In this document: in pieces, positions 1 to 6,887 of the stretch
Layout: every line of letters begins with the position of its first letter
Position numbering within the stretch: the stretch's first letter is position 1
Assembly (NCBI GenBank): GCA_964423345.1
Contig: CAYREV010000041.1
Coordinates: forward strand, 1-15,106
DNA: 15,106 nt
Direction of reading: 5' to 3'
DNA from: CAYREV01 sp964423345
GTDB lineage: Bacteria; Bacteroidota; Rhodothermia; Balneolales; Balneolaceae
Program-made: the position numbers and the translations under genes
Notes under the pieces: model-generated
Told to the model about the DNA's origin: nothing
Seen by the model: the letters and a program-made list of their open reading frames with translations, nothing else
Database searches by the model: none

Positions 1-35
1 TCGGCGCCGGCGTGGTAACCAAAATTATTGAATAA
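1..35 (+). CDS. tuf: Elongation factor Tu, C-terminal end only (partial)
   Basis: Only the last ten codons and the stop are in the window. They read GAGVVTKIIE followed by TAA at 33-35, in frame with a partial codon at the left edge. EF-Tu typically ends in a GAGVVxKI-type strand of its third beta-barrel domain, and tuf is the usual gene directly before rpsJ in the str-S10 region, so the position and the peptide agree. EF-Tu is the GTPase that delivers aminoacyl-tRNA to the ribosomal A site. The rest of the gene lies outside the window, so nothing can be said about its integrity. A 71-nt gap containing a strong hairpin separates it from rpsJ. Confidence 0.85.
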   Translation, partial: GAGVVTKIIE

Positions 36-51
36 GAATAAATTCGCTGGA

Positions 52-82
52 CGGATGCCGTCGCCCGAGGCGACGGCATCCG
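52..82 (+). promoter_or_regulatory. Perfect 14-bp stem hairpin in the tuf-rpsJ gap
   Basis: The left arm at 52-65 (CGGATGCCGTCGCC) is exactly complementary to the right arm at 69-82, leaving only a 3-nt loop (CGA). The stem is GC-rich and has no mismatch. On the + strand it is followed by CAGTGAAGAAG, with no run of T, and the - strand also has no immediate T-run, so it does not look like a normal intrinsic terminator. It lies 24 nt before the rpsJ GTG start, where S10-operon leaders carry control elements in other bacteria. It may be an attenuator, an RNase III or mRNA-stability element separating tuf from the ribosomal-protein message, or a dispersed palindromic repeat. The structure is certain; the function is not known. 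Confidence 0.7.
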
Positions 83-106
83 CAGTGAAGAAGAAAAGTA
101 ATTACT

Positions 107-418
107 GTGGCTACACAACAGAAAATTCGAATTAAGTTAAAGTCGTACGATCACAACCTGATCGATAAATCGGCCGAGAAAATAATTCAGACCGTAAAAT
201 CTACCGGAGCAGTGGTGTCGGGCCCGATACCGCTTCCGACGAAAAAGAACATTATCACGGTAAACCGCTCGGTACACGTGAACAAGAAGTCGCGTGAACA
301 GTTTGAGTATCGGTCACACAAGCGTTTGATCGATATATTGTCGACCGGATCGCAAACCGTGGATGCATTGATGAAGCTGGAATTACCTTCCGGTGTTGAT
401 GTAGAAATTAAAGTGTAA
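107..418 (+). CDS. rpsJ: 30S ribosomal protein S10 (NusE)
   Basis: This 103-residue protein matches the usual S10 length. Its N-terminus (KIRIKLKSYDHNLIDKSA, residues 6-23) is the classic S10 start, with a conserved PIPLPTKK segment at 41-48 and the long tRNA-head loop at about 45-67. S10 binds the head of the 30S subunit. In its second role as NusE it pairs with NusB on boxA RNA during rRNA antitermination, which is relevant to the boxA-like site near 15053. The start is GTG at 107; no in-frame ATG gives the expected N-terminus. There is no clear Shine-Dalgarno motif, only an A/G-rich leader (GAAGAAGAAAAG). It is the first gene of the S10 cluster, downstream of a strong hairpin, with rplC 18 nt on. 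Confidence 0.97.
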   Translation: MATQQKIRIKLKSYDHNLIDKSAEKIIQTVKSTGAVVSGPIPLPTKKNIITVNRSVHVNKKSREQFEYRSHKRLIDILSTGSQTVDALMKLELPSGVDVEIKV

Positions 419-436
419 CGATAGAGGCACTGAACA

Positions 437-1066
437 ATGAGTAGTGGTTTAATAGGCAAAAAAATTGGCATGACCAACATCTTTGACGAGGCCGGCAGAA
501 ATTACGCCGTCACCGTCATTGAAGTGGATCCGTGTGTGATCACCCAGATTAAGACCGAAGAAACGGACGGCTATAAGGCGGTTCAGTTGGCTGCATTTGA
601 CAAACGTGAAAAATCTACGGCCAAACCCCAGAAGGGGCATTTTGAGAAGGCCGGGACCCATCCCAAAAAATACATCAGGGAGTTCAGAGACTTCATCCCC
701 GAAGAGCGGGAAGTCGGCGACGAACTTACGATTGAAGATGTATTTGCTGTCGGCGACAGCGTTGATGTTGTAGGCGTCAGCAAAGGAAAAGGATTTACCG
801 GTGTGGTCAAGCGGCACGGTTTCAGTGGGGTGGGAGAAGCAACCCACGGCCAGCATAACCGCCAGCGTCACCCCGGATCCATCGGACAGGCATCGGACCC
901 TGCCAAAGTTTTTAAAGGCATGAAAATGGCCGGCCGGTCGGGTAACTCGAGAGCCAAGATCAAGAATCTTACGGTGGCAAAAATATTTGCCGAATCCAAC
1001 CTGATGATGGTTACCGGTTCCGTACCCGGGCCGAACGGCAGAGTTGTAGAAATTTACAATCGATAG
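437..1066 (+). CDS. rplC: 50S ribosomal protein L3
   Basis: This 209-residue protein matches bacterial L3. The N-terminus GLIGKKIGMT (residues 4-13) is typical. The loop reaching the peptidyl-transferase centre is intact at about 125-165, with HGQHNRQRHPGSIGQ followed by a KVFKGMKMAGRSG segment. Gln151 in the GSIGQ motif corresponds to the residue that PrmB methylates in Escherichia coli, so the modification site is preserved (inference). L3 is an early-assembling 23S rRNA binder. It lies 18 nt after rpsJ and 13 nt before rplD, as expected for the S10 cluster. A long open frame on the opposite strand (449-1165) is a shadow with no family resemblance. No oddities were seen. Confidence 0.98.
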   Translation: MSSGLIGKKIGMTNIFDEAGRNYAVTVIEVDPCVITQIKTEETDGYKAVQLAAFDKREKSTAKPQKGHFEKAGTHPKKYIREFRDFIPEEREVGDELTIEDVFAVGDSVDVVGVSKGKGFTGVVKRHGFSGVGEATHGQHNRQRHPGSIGQASDPAKVFKGMKMAGRSGNSRAKIKNLTVAKIFAESNLMMVTGSVPGPNGRVVEIYNR

Positions 1067-1079
1067 CGAATAGACCAAG

Positions 1080-1724
1080 ATGAAACTTCCAATACATACC
1101 ATTGAAGGTAAAGAAAGCGGCTCTGACGCAGAGCTTCGTGACAGTATCTTTGGGATTGAACCCAATGAGACGGTCGTGTATGAAGATGTGCGTCGCTATA
1201 TGGCGAACCAGCGTCAGGGTACGGTAAAAACGAAGGAGCGCGGCGAAGTGCGCGGCGGCGGACGCAAAGCGTACCGCCAGAAGGGAACAGGAATGGCCCG
1301 AAGGGGTTCCATCCGTTCACCTCTTCTCAAGGGAGGAGGCACCGTTTTCGGTCCACGTCCCCGTGTACATAAGGTCAAGATGACCAAGAAGATGCGCAAG
1401 CTTGCCCGAAAATCGGCCCTGTCGATCATGGCCGCAGAAGAGGGCATTACCGTCGTAAAAGATTTTGCATTTGACGAGCCCAAAACCCGCAAGGTGGCCG
1501 ACCTGCTCAGTGCTTTTGGCTGGGAAGAGAAGAAGGTGGTGATCCTGACCGGTGAAACCGATATCAACCTGTATAAGTCGGCCCGTAACATTCCGGGTGT
1601 ACAGGTGCTCGAAGGAAACAAGCTTACAACGTACCAGATTCTGGATGCCGACGAACTGTTGATCCAGGAAAGTGCGCTGAATATTCTACAGGAATCTATT
1701 GAAAAAACTGAAGAGGCTGCGTAA
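1080..1724 (+). CDS. rplD: 50S ribosomal protein L4
   Basis: This 214-residue L4/L1e-family protein has the extended loop that lines the exit tunnel at about residues 54-98. The loop reads GEVRGGGRKAYRQKGTGMAR, then GSIRSPLLKGGGTVFGPRPR. A helix (KKMRKLARKSALS) and the globular C-terminal part follow. L4 binds 23S rRNA domain I. In E. coli it is also the autoregulator of the S10 operon, repressing both transcription and translation through the S10 leader. Whether it does so here cannot be read from the sequence, but the unexplained hairpin before rpsJ is an obvious candidate target. The TAA stop overlaps the rplW start by one base (TAATG), which suggests translational coupling. Confidence 0.97.
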   Translation: MKLPIHTIEGKESGSDAELRDSIFGIEPNETVVYEDVRRYMANQRQGTVKTKERGEVRGGGRKAYRQKGTGMARRGSIRSPLLKGGGTVFGPRPRVHKVKMTKKMRKLARKSALSIMAAEEGITVVKDFAFDEPKTRKVADLLSAFGWEEKKVVILTGETDINLYKSARNIPGVQVLEGNKLTTYQILDADELLIQESALNILQESIEKTEEAA

Positions 1725-2014
1725 TGAAAGAGATTTTAAAAAAGCCTTTAATAACCGAGAAACTCTCACAGTTGCAGCAGGAGGGAAAGTATGCCTTCAA
1801 GGTATACAAGCATGCAACGAAGCCCGAAATCAAGAAGGCTGTTGAGGAGCGATATCCCCATGTGAAAGTTGCCAAGGTCAATACGATGGTTATGCCATCC
1901 AAGCCCAAAGGCAGGTTTACCCGCGCGGGATATGTTGAAGGAAGATCTAAAGTTTGGAAGAAAGCAATTGTAACGCTTAAAGAAGGTGAAATAGACTTCT
2001 TCAGTGAAATTTAG
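1724..2014 (+). CDS. rplW: 50S ribosomal protein L23
   Basis: This 96-residue protein has the L23 hallmarks: KPLITEKL at residues 7-14, KYAFKVYKHATKPEIKKAVE at about 22-41 and DWKKAYVTL-like VWKKAIVTLKEG near 77-88. L23 sits at the mouth of the exit tunnel, where trigger factor and the signal recognition particle dock. The length is normal for bacteria (about 95-100). Its ATG shares one base with the rplD stop, so reinitiation by ribosomes leaving rplD probably supplies its translation. There is no separate ribosome binding site. Order and spacing (rplB starts 14 nt later) are standard for the S10 cluster. Confidence 0.97.
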   Translation: MKEILKKPLITEKLSQLQQEGKYAFKVYKHATKPEIKKAVEERYPHVKVAKVNTMVMPSKPKGRFTRAGYVEGRSKVWKKAIVTLKEGEIDFFSEI

Positions 2015-2028
2015 AAAACACCAGTTCG

Positions 2029-2862
2029 ATGGCTACAAAAAAAATCAAACCGACAACACCAGGATCGCGGCATCGCATTGCCCCTGTATTTGATGACGTT
2101 ACCGAGAAGAAGCCGAAAGTAAAACGGCTTTTGAAGGGTAAGGGAAATACAGGCGGCCGCAACAACCGGGGACGCATGACATCGCGCCACCGGGGTGGAG
2201 GACACAAGCGGCGATACCGCCAGATCGATTTCAACAGGAACAAGCATGACATCCCGGCCAAGGTACAGAGCATTGAGTACGATCCGAACCGATCGGCCCG
2301 TATCGCTCTTATCGCCTATGCCGACGGGGAAAAACGCTATATCCTTGCCCCCGACAAATTGAAAGTGGGCGATACCATCATAAGCGGGCAAAATGTGGAG
2401 CCGGACCTGGGCAATGCCCTGCCGATGAGCAGCATGCCTCCGGGCACGTTTATCCACAATATCGAACTGCATCCCGGAAAAGGAGCGCAGCTTTGCCGAA
2501 GCGCCGGAACCTCCGCGCAGATGGTAGCCAAAACAGACCGGTATGTAACGGTCAAGCTGCCGTCGGGAGAAGTTCGCATGATACTGGGAAGATGCTTCGC
2601 TACCGTTGGTACGACCAGCAATCCCGATCATTTCAATACTTCACTCGGTAAGGCCGGACGCAGCCGCTGGAAAGGCAAGAGGCCTCATACGCGAGGTGTT
2701 GCCAAGAACCCTGTCGACCACCCGATGGGCGGTGGCGAAGGTAAAGCTTCCGGAGGACACCCGCGATCTCCGTGGGGTCAGTCGGCCAAAGGTAAAAAGA
2801 CTCGTAAACGCAAAAAGCTTTCGAGCCGTTACATCGTTCGAAGCCGAAAAAAATCTAAATAG
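2029..2862 (+). CDS. rplB: 50S ribosomal protein L2
   Basis: This 277-residue protein is full length for L2 (about 273-280). It has the RNA-binding OB-like domain (about 40-125, with GRNNRGRMTSRHRGGGHKRR), the SH3-like domain (about 130-200) and the C-terminal extension. The conserved NPVDHPMGGGEG motif holds His231, the equivalent of E. coli His229, which lies near the peptidyl-transferase centre. The motif carries Met where E. coli has His after HP; Met here is common in Bacteroidota L2 (family knowledge). L2 is required for subunit association and peptidyl transfer. rpsS follows 8 nt later. An overlapping + frame at 2606-2887 is only a shadow. Confidence 0.98.
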   Translation: MATKKIKPTTPGSRHRIAPVFDDVTEKKPKVKRLLKGKGNTGGRNNRGRMTSRHRGGGHKRRYRQIDFNRNKHDIPAKVQSIEYDPNRSARIALIAYADGEKRYILAPDKLKVGDTIISGQNVEPDLGNALPMSSMPPGTFIHNIELHPGKGAQLCRSAGTSAQMVAKTDRYVTVKLPSGEVRMILGRCFATVGTTSNPDHFNTSLGKAGRSRWKGKRPHTRGVAKNPVDHPMGGGEGKASGGHPRSPWGQSAKGKKTRKRKKLSSRYIVRSRKKSK

Positions 2863-2870
2863 TTCTAGAT

Positions 2871-3161
2871 ATGCCCAGATCGCTTAAAAAAGGACCTTAC
2901 GTCTATTACAAGCTTCAGCGTAAGATAGACGCCATGAACCAGAGCGGGAAGAAGAATGTGATCAAAACATGGTCAAGAAGTTCCATGATCACCCCCGACT
3001 TTGTAGGACTTACGCTGGCCGTACACAATGGGAAGCAATTTATTCCTGTATATATAACTGAAAATATGGTTGGCCATAAGCTGGGTGAATTTGCACCTAC
3101 ACGAACATTCCGCGGCCATCCTGAGAAGAAGAAAGCAGAAAAACCTGCAAGAAAACCGTAA
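2871..3161 (+). CDS. rpsS: 30S ribosomal protein S19
   Basis: This 96-residue protein has the S19 N-terminus PRSLKKGPYV (2-11) and the diagnostic GHKLGEFAPTRTFRGH block at 68-83. It binds the 16S rRNA head next to S13 and contacts the A-site tRNA and the B1 inter-subunit bridges. The C-terminus is Lys-rich (KKKAEKPARKP), slightly longer than in E. coli but normal. It starts 8 nt after rplB with no Shine-Dalgarno motif (leader TAGTTCTAGAT). rplV follows 8 nt after its stop. Family assignment is not in doubt. Confidence 0.97.
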   Translation: MPRSLKKGPYVYYKLQRKIDAMNQSGKKNVIKTWSRSSMITPDFVGLTLAVHNGKQFIPVYITENMVGHKLGEFAPTRTFRGHPEKKKAEKPARKP

Positions 3162-3169
3162 GCTGAATT

Positions 3170-3541
3170 ATGGCAGAACAAAATTTTGAAGCAAGAGCTG
3201 TACAAAAACACCTGCGCAAGTCGCCCCGAAAGGTACGCCTGGTGGTCGACATGGTGCGCGGTGAAAAGGTGAACCGGGCGCTCAAGAAGCTTGAGTTCAT
3301 CAACAAGGCAACAGCCCCTGATGTCGCAAAAGTCATTAAGTCTGCTGCCGCCAATATTCGTGATAAATTTCAGGAAGAGCGATTGGAGAACGAAGATCTG
3401 ATCATCAAAGAAATTTACGTGGATGAAGGTGCCACTTTAAAAAGGATACAGCCGGCCCCGATGGGACGCGCACACCAGATTCGCAAGCGCACGTCCCACA
3501 TTACGGTAGTGGTAGCCAAACATGAAGAGGAATTAGTCTAA
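3170..3541 (+). CDS. rplV: 50S ribosomal protein L22
   Basis: This 123-residue L22 starts with the helical RNA-binding part (LRKSPRKVRLVVDMVRG at about 15-31). The long beta-hairpin that reaches into the exit tunnel lies at about 86-108 and contains RIQPAPMGRAHQIRKRTSH. Mutations and insertions in this hairpin confer macrolide resistance in other bacteria; the loop here has ordinary length. The C-terminal acidic tip (KHEEELV) is slightly extended. It lies 8 nt after rpsS and 18 nt before the TTG of rpsC, the standard order. Confidence 0.97.
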   Translation: MAEQNFEARAVQKHLRKSPRKVRLVVDMVRGEKVNRALKKLEFINKATAPDVAKVIKSAAANIRDKFQEERLENEDLIIKEIYVDEGATLKRIQPAPMGRAHQIRKRTSHITVVVAKHEEELV

Positions 3542-3559
3542 TAATAAAACGATAGCACC

Positions 3560-4297
3560 TTGGGACAGAAAACACATCCAATAGGTTTACGACTCGGTAT
3601 CATTCGCGGTTGGGATTCCAACTGGTACTCGGAAGAGAATGAACCGGAAATTCTTTTAGAAGACACGAAACTTCGTGAATACCTGCACACGCGTCTGCAA
3701 AACGGCGGACTGTCAAGGGTAATCATTGAGCGTACGCCCAAACGCATCCTGCTTACGCTGAAAACCAGCCGGCCGGGAGTTATTATCGGTAAGGGCGGCG
3801 AACAGATCGAGCTGCTTCGTGAAGAGCTGAAGAAAATTACCAGCAAGGAAGTACAGATTAATGTAAGTGAGATCAAGCGTCCCGAGACGGATGCCAGCCT
3901 GGTTGCCCAGAACATTGCACAGCAGCTGCAGGCACGTATCTCCTTCCGACGCGCGATGAAAACCGCCATATCCTCGGCTATGCGTATGGGGGCCGAAGGA
4001 ATCAAGATTCGATGTGCGGGACGTCTGGGAGGAGCCGAAATGGCCCGAACCGAACAGTATAAAGAAGGCCGGGTTCCCCTGCATACCCTGCGGGCGGATA
4101 TCGACTATTACAATACCACGGCGCATACCATCCAGGGTTCAATCGGAGTGACCGTCTGGATATTCAAGGGCGAAGTGCTCGGTGATGTTGAATTGACCCC
4201 GGGTCCCGCTCACAGCAATACCCAGGATGACAGTCGCGGCGGACGCGGCGGCGGACGCCGGTCACGCAGAAGTCGACGGCGAAACAGAAGCAACTAA
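3560..4297 (+). CDS. rpsC: 30S ribosomal protein S3
   Basis: This 245-residue protein starts GQKTHPIGLRLGIIRGW, the universal S3 N-terminus. The KH type-2 domain has its GKGG loop at residues 77-80. The C-terminal S3 domain (about 110-210) contains GRLGGAEMAR and GRVPLHTLRADIDY. S3 lines the mRNA entry channel and helps unwind mRNA. The start is TTG at 3560: the in-frame TAA at 3542-3544 and the absence of ATG or GTG between leave no alternative that preserves the conserved N-terminus. The last 21 residues (225-245) form an Arg/Gly/Ser tail (RGGRGGGRRSRRSRRR), longer and more RGG-like than the E. coli end. There is no Shine-Dalgarno motif. Confidence 0.97.
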   Translation: MGQKTHPIGLRLGIIRGWDSNWYSEENEPEILLEDTKLREYLHTRLQNGGLSRVIIERTPKRILLTLKTSRPGVIIGKGGEQIELLREELKKITSKEVQINVSEIKRPETDASLVAQNIAQQLQARISFRRAMKTAISSAMRMGAEGIKIRCAGRLGGAEMARTEQYKEGRVPLHTLRADIDYYNTTAHTIQGSIGVTVWIFKGEVLGDVELTPGPAHSNTQDDSRGGRGGGRRSRRSRRRNRSN

Positions 4298-4318
4298 TTA
4301 AGAAATAACCAGACCATC

Positions 4319-4741
4319 ATGTTAGAACCAAAACGTATAAAACGCCGCAAGCAGCACCGGAGAAGCCTGAAAGGAACGGCTCAGCGCGGTCATACGCTTG
4401 CCTACGGAGATTTTGGCCTCAAGGCTCTTGAGCCCAAGTACATCACCGCCCGGCAGATAGAGTCGTGCCGTATCGCCATTGCACGTAAGCTGCAGCGTGA
4501 CGGACAAACATGGATCCGGATTTTCCCGGACATGCCAAAAACCTCCAAGCCGGCCGAGACGCGGATGGGTAAGGGTAAGGGTTCCCTGGACCATTATGTG
4601 GCTGTTGTCAAACCCGGGCGCATCCTGTTTGAAGTAGCGGGTGTATCGAAGGAGCTGGCACGCGAGGCGATGCTGAGAGCTGCACACAAGCTGCCTATTA
4701 AAACGAAGTTTATGGTTCGGCGGGATTATGACGGACCTTAA
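4319..4741 (+). CDS. rplP: 50S ribosomal protein L16
   Basis: This 140-residue L16 matches the usual 136-144. The start (MLEPKRIKRRKQHR) and the TRMGKGKG block are diagnostic. Arg82 in that block corresponds to E. coli Arg81, hydroxylated there by RoxA/YcfD; whether it is modified here is unknown. The C-terminal part (KELAREAMLRAAHKLPIKTK) is standard. L16 organises the A-site region and helps position aminoacyl-tRNA. It sits 21 nt after rpsC and 22 nt before rpmC, in normal order. Confidence 0.97.
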   Translation: MLEPKRIKRRKQHRRSLKGTAQRGHTLAYGDFGLKALEPKYITARQIESCRIAIARKLQRDGQTWIRIFPDMPKTSKPAETRMGKGKGSLDHYVAVVKPGRILFEVAGVSKELAREAMLRAAHKLPIKTKFMVRRDYDGP

Positions 4742-4763
4742 TTCAAAGATTGCATAGATAACG

Positions 4764-4976
4764 ATGAAGGCACACGAATTACGAGATTTATCACTTACGG
4801 AATTGAAAGCCCGTGTAAAGGACGAGCAGGACGCCCTGCAGAACATGCAGTTTAACCATACGGCGGCAGGCCAGCTTGAAAATCCTGCACGGATCAAGAT
4901 GACCAGAAGAGAAATAGCACGTTTGAAAACGATCATACACGAAAAGGAACAATCCCAGGTAGAAGGGAATGAATAA
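4764..4976 (+). CDS. rpmC: 50S ribosomal protein L29
   Basis: This 70-residue two-helix protein starts MKAHELRDLSLTELKARVKD, with the second conserved segment NPARIKMTRREIARLKTII at about 40-58, as in L29/uL29. L29 binds near the tunnel exit beside L23 and contributes to chaperone and SRP docking. It is slightly longer at the C-terminus than E. coli L29 (63 residues). Its stop TAA (4974-4976) lies within a possible upstream start of rpsQ, so the two genes overlap or nearly abut depending on which rpsQ start is used. Confidence 0.96.
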   Translation: MKAHELRDLSLTELKARVKDEQDALQNMQFNHTAAGQLENPARIKMTRREIARLKTIIHEKEQSQVEGNE

Positions 4977-4983
4977 GGAAACT

Positions 4984-5247
4984 ATGGCACAAACTGAAAG
5001 AGCACAACGAAGAGAACGTACCGGTACGGTTGTCAGTAACAAGATGGACAAAACTATTACGGTTGCTGTAGATCGCCAGATTAAACATGCTATCTACGGT
5101 AAGTATATTACCAAGACCACCAAGTACCTGGCTCACGACGAAAACAACGATGCCAACGAAGGTGACGTGGTACAGATTATGTCGACGCGACCGCTCTCAA
5201 AACGCAAAACATGGCGCCTGACAGAAATTCTCGAACGCGCTAAATAA
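4984..5247 (+). CDS. rpsQ: 30S ribosomal protein S17
   Basis: From the ATG at 4984 this gives an 87-residue OB-fold S17, the usual length. The RTGTVVSNKMDKTITVAVDR start (12-31) and the GDVVQIMSTRPLSKRKTWRL signature (60-79) are diagnostic. An in-frame ATG at 4969 would add MNKET and overlap rpmC by 8 nt. I prefer 4984 because AAGGAA lies just before it and MAQ... fits the family length better, but the upstream start is possible. S17 is a primary 16S rRNA binder that stabilises the lower body of the 30S subunit. It is the last gene of the S10 section; rplN follows 20 nt later with no visible terminator or promoter, so S10 and spc run together. Confidence 0.95.
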   Translation: MAQTERAQRRERTGTVVSNKMDKTITVAVDRQIKHAIYGKYITKTTKYLAHDENNDANEGDVVQIMSTRPLSKRKTWRLTEILERAK

Positions 5248-5267
5248 CTGAATTTTAGGTATTACCA

Positions 5268-5636
5268 ATGATACAGATTCAATCAAAACTAAATGTAGCC
5301 GACAACAGCGGCGCCCGAAAGCTTCAGTGTATCAAGGTGCTCGGCGATTCCCGGCGCAGGTATGCCCGGGTGGGAGACCTGATTTCCTGTTCCGTAAAAA
5401 ATGCAATTCCGGGAGGTACTGTTAAAAAAGGCGAAGTTGTAACGGCCGTTGTAGTAAGAACCAAAAAGGAACTGCGCAGGAAAGACGGCAGCTATATCCG
5501 TTTTGATGAAAATGCTGCCGTTGTCATAAACAAAGAACAAGAACCGGTTGGAACGCGTATCTTCGGACCCGTAGCAAGGGAACTCCGCGAAAAGAACTTT
5601 ATGCGTATTGTTTCACTGGCTCCTGAAGTGCTTTAA
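5268..5636 (+). CDS. rplN: 50S ribosomal protein L14
   Basis: This 122-residue protein is the exact family length for L14/uL14. It starts MIQIQSKLNVADNSGARKLQ and carries NAIPGGTVKKGEVV and FGPVARELREKNFMRIVSLAPEVL-type ends, all diagnostic. L14 lies at the subunit interface, contacts 16S rRNA helix 14 (bridge B8) and is the docking site of the silencing factor RsfS. It is the first gene of the classical spc operon, but here it follows rpsQ after only 20 nt. The leader AATTTTAGGTATTACCA shows no clear SD. Confidence 0.98.
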   Translation: MIQIQSKLNVADNSGARKLQCIKVLGDSRRRYARVGDLISCSVKNAIPGGTVKKGEVVTAVVVRTKKELRRKDGSYIRFDENAAVVINKEQEPVGTRIFGPVARELREKNFMRIVSLAPEVL

Positions 5637-5646
5637 AAAGAGGTAG
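5636..5646 (+). promoter_or_regulatory. SD-like sequence before rplX
   Basis: The stretch AAAAGAGGTAG ends 7 nt before the rplX ATG and places GAGG at 5640-5643, ten nt upstream of the start. It is one of the few leaders in the window with a plausible Shine-Dalgarno match; most others are A/T-rich without one. It overlaps the end of the rplN stop region. A chance match is possible. Confidence 0.35.
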
Positions 5647-5653
5647 ATCATTC

Positions 5654-6007
5654 ATGCCACGCACAAAAAACAAACAAAGAAAATTACATGTTAAGAAAGG
5701 GGATGACGTAAAGGTCATCGCCGGCAACGACAAAGGCAAGGAAGGGCGTGTGCTCGCTGTTTTCCCGGAAAAGAACCGTGTATTGGTTGAGGGCATAAAC
5801 ATGCGCGTGCATCACGACAAGCCTACCCAGGATAATCCGCAAGGAGGTAGGATTGAACGGGAGATGGCCATTCACGCCTCAAACGTAATGGTTATAGACC
5901 CAACCACCGGAGAACCGACACGCATTGGCCGCAAGCGTATCAATGAAGACGGTTCCGGACGCTGGGTTCGTTATTCGAAAAAAAGCGGTGAGATCATCGA
6001 TAAATAA
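5654..6007 (+). CDS. rplX: 50S ribosomal protein L24
   Basis: This 117-residue L24/uL24 has a KOW motif at about residues 14-40 (KKGDDVKVIAGNDKGKEGRVL). The following segment (VEGINMRVHHDKPTQDNPQGG) and the C-terminal RIGRKR...GRWVRYSKKSGE strand pair are typical of bacterial L24. L24 is one of two assembly-initiator proteins of the 50S subunit and binds the 5' end of 23S rRNA. It is slightly longer than E. coli L24 (104). It lies 17 nt after rplN with an SD-like GAGG, and rplE begins 15 nt after its stop. Confidence 0.97.
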   Translation: MPRTKNKQRKLHVKKGDDVKVIAGNDKGKEGRVLAVFPEKNRVLVEGINMRVHHDKPTQDNPQGGRIEREMAIHASNVMVIDPTTGEPTRIGRKRINEDGSGRWVRYSKKSGEIIDK

Positions 6008-6022
6008 GGAATTATTATAAGA

Positions 6023-6586
6023 ATGGCAGAAGCTAGACTATATACCCAATACAAAGAAGACATTGTTCCAAAGCTGCAGGAAGAATTCAGCTATGAGAAT
6101 ATTATGGCCGTACCCAAGCTCAAGAAGATAGTGATCAACTCGGGCGTGGGTGAAGCCGTGGAAAATCCCAAGGAACTGGAGCTTGTAACCGAGAACCTGG
6201 CCAGGATAACGGGCCAGAAGCCGGTGACGACCAAATCCAAGAAATCCATTTCGAATTTCAAGGTTCGTGAAGGGATGCCCATCGGCTGCAAGGTAACGCT
6301 GCGAAAGCGTATCATGTTCGAATTCCTGGATCGGCTTATCAACCTGGCTCTCCCGCGCATGCGTGACTTCCAGGGAGTGCCCGACAAGAGTTTTGACGGC
6401 AGGGGAAATTATACGCTCGGTGTTCAAGAGCATACCATCTTCCCCGAAATCGATACCGACAATGTGGATAAAATCCACGGGCTGGACATCACGTTTGTTA
6501 CCAGCGCCGAAACCGATGAGGAGGCATATGCACTGCTGAAGCATTTCGGAATGCCGTTTGTCAAAAGAAATAAACCTAATCAATAG
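6023..6586 (+). CDS. rplE: 50S ribosomal protein L5
   Basis: This 187-residue L5 has the family signature PKLKKIVINSGVG at 31-43, SISNFKVREGMPIGCKVTLR at about 75-94, and YTLGVQEHTIFPEI at 130-143. L5 binds 5S rRNA with L18 and L25 in the central protuberance and contacts P-site tRNA and S13. It is a few residues longer than E. coli L5 (179). Order and spacing are normal: rplX before (15 nt), rpsN after (11 nt). No defects were seen. Confidence 0.98.
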   Translation: MAEARLYTQYKEDIVPKLQEEFSYENIMAVPKLKKIVINSGVGEAVENPKELELVTENLARITGQKPVTTKSKKSISNFKVREGMPIGCKVTLRKRIMFEFLDRLINLALPRMRDFQGVPDKSFDGRGNYTLGVQEHTIFPEIDTDNVDKIHGLDITFVTSAETDEEAYALLKHFGMPFVKRNKPNQ

Positions 6587-6597
6587 CTTATAACACC

Positions 6598-6867
6598 ATG
6601 GCTAAGAAAGCTTGGATTGCACGTAACGAAAAGCGAAAACGAACCGTTAAGAAATACGCGGAAAAACGTCGCAAACTTAAAGAGGAAGGCAAGTACGAAG
6701 AGCTGCAAAAGCTGCCTCGCGACGCCAGCCCGACCAGGGTAAACAACCGTTGTAACCTGACGGGACGATGCAGGGGATATATCCGCAAGTATGGCATTTC
6801 CCGGATTAAATTCAGGGAGCTTGCACTGGACGGAAAAATTCCCGGTGTGCGAAAAGCAAGCTGGTAA
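6598..6867 (+). CDS. rpsN: 30S ribosomal protein S14, long zinc-independent type
   Basis: This 89-residue S14 is the long form, related to the E. coli 101-residue type rather than the 61-residue zinc-ribbon type. The C-terminal block (GRCRGYIRKYGISRIKFREL, then IPGVRKASW) is diagnostic. There are only two cysteines (Cys52, Cys58) and no pair of CxxC motifs, so the four-Cys zinc site of short S14 is absent. S14 is a late-assembling protein of the 30S head beside S3 and S10. It is placed between rplE and rpsH as in standard spc order. Confidence 0.97.
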   Translation: MAKKAWIARNEKRKRTVKKYAEKRRKLKEEGKYEELQKLPRDASPTRVNNRCNLTGRCRGYIRKYGISRIKFRELALDGKIPGVRKASW

Positions 6868-6887
6868 ATATCTAATAAAGAACGAAT

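Noticed and set aside
449..1165. 238-codon open frame on the - strand over rplC
   Set aside because: It lies entirely antisense to L3 and the start of L4, has no recognisable motif, and is explained by the codon use of the real genes.
2852..2873. 5-bp inverted repeat ATCTA/TAGAT around the rplB stop and rpsS start
   Set aside because: Short, A/T-rich stem with an 8-nt loop; too weak and too likely by chance to call a regulatory structure.
2606..2887. 93-codon + frame overlapping the end of rplB
   Set aside because: It is a shifted frame of the conserved L2 C-terminus; no family resemblance and no start context.
6008..6022. S8-type feedback site near rplE, as in E. coli
   Set aside because: The gap is 15 nt and A/T-rich, with no structure resembling helix 21 of 16S rRNA that I can see by eye.
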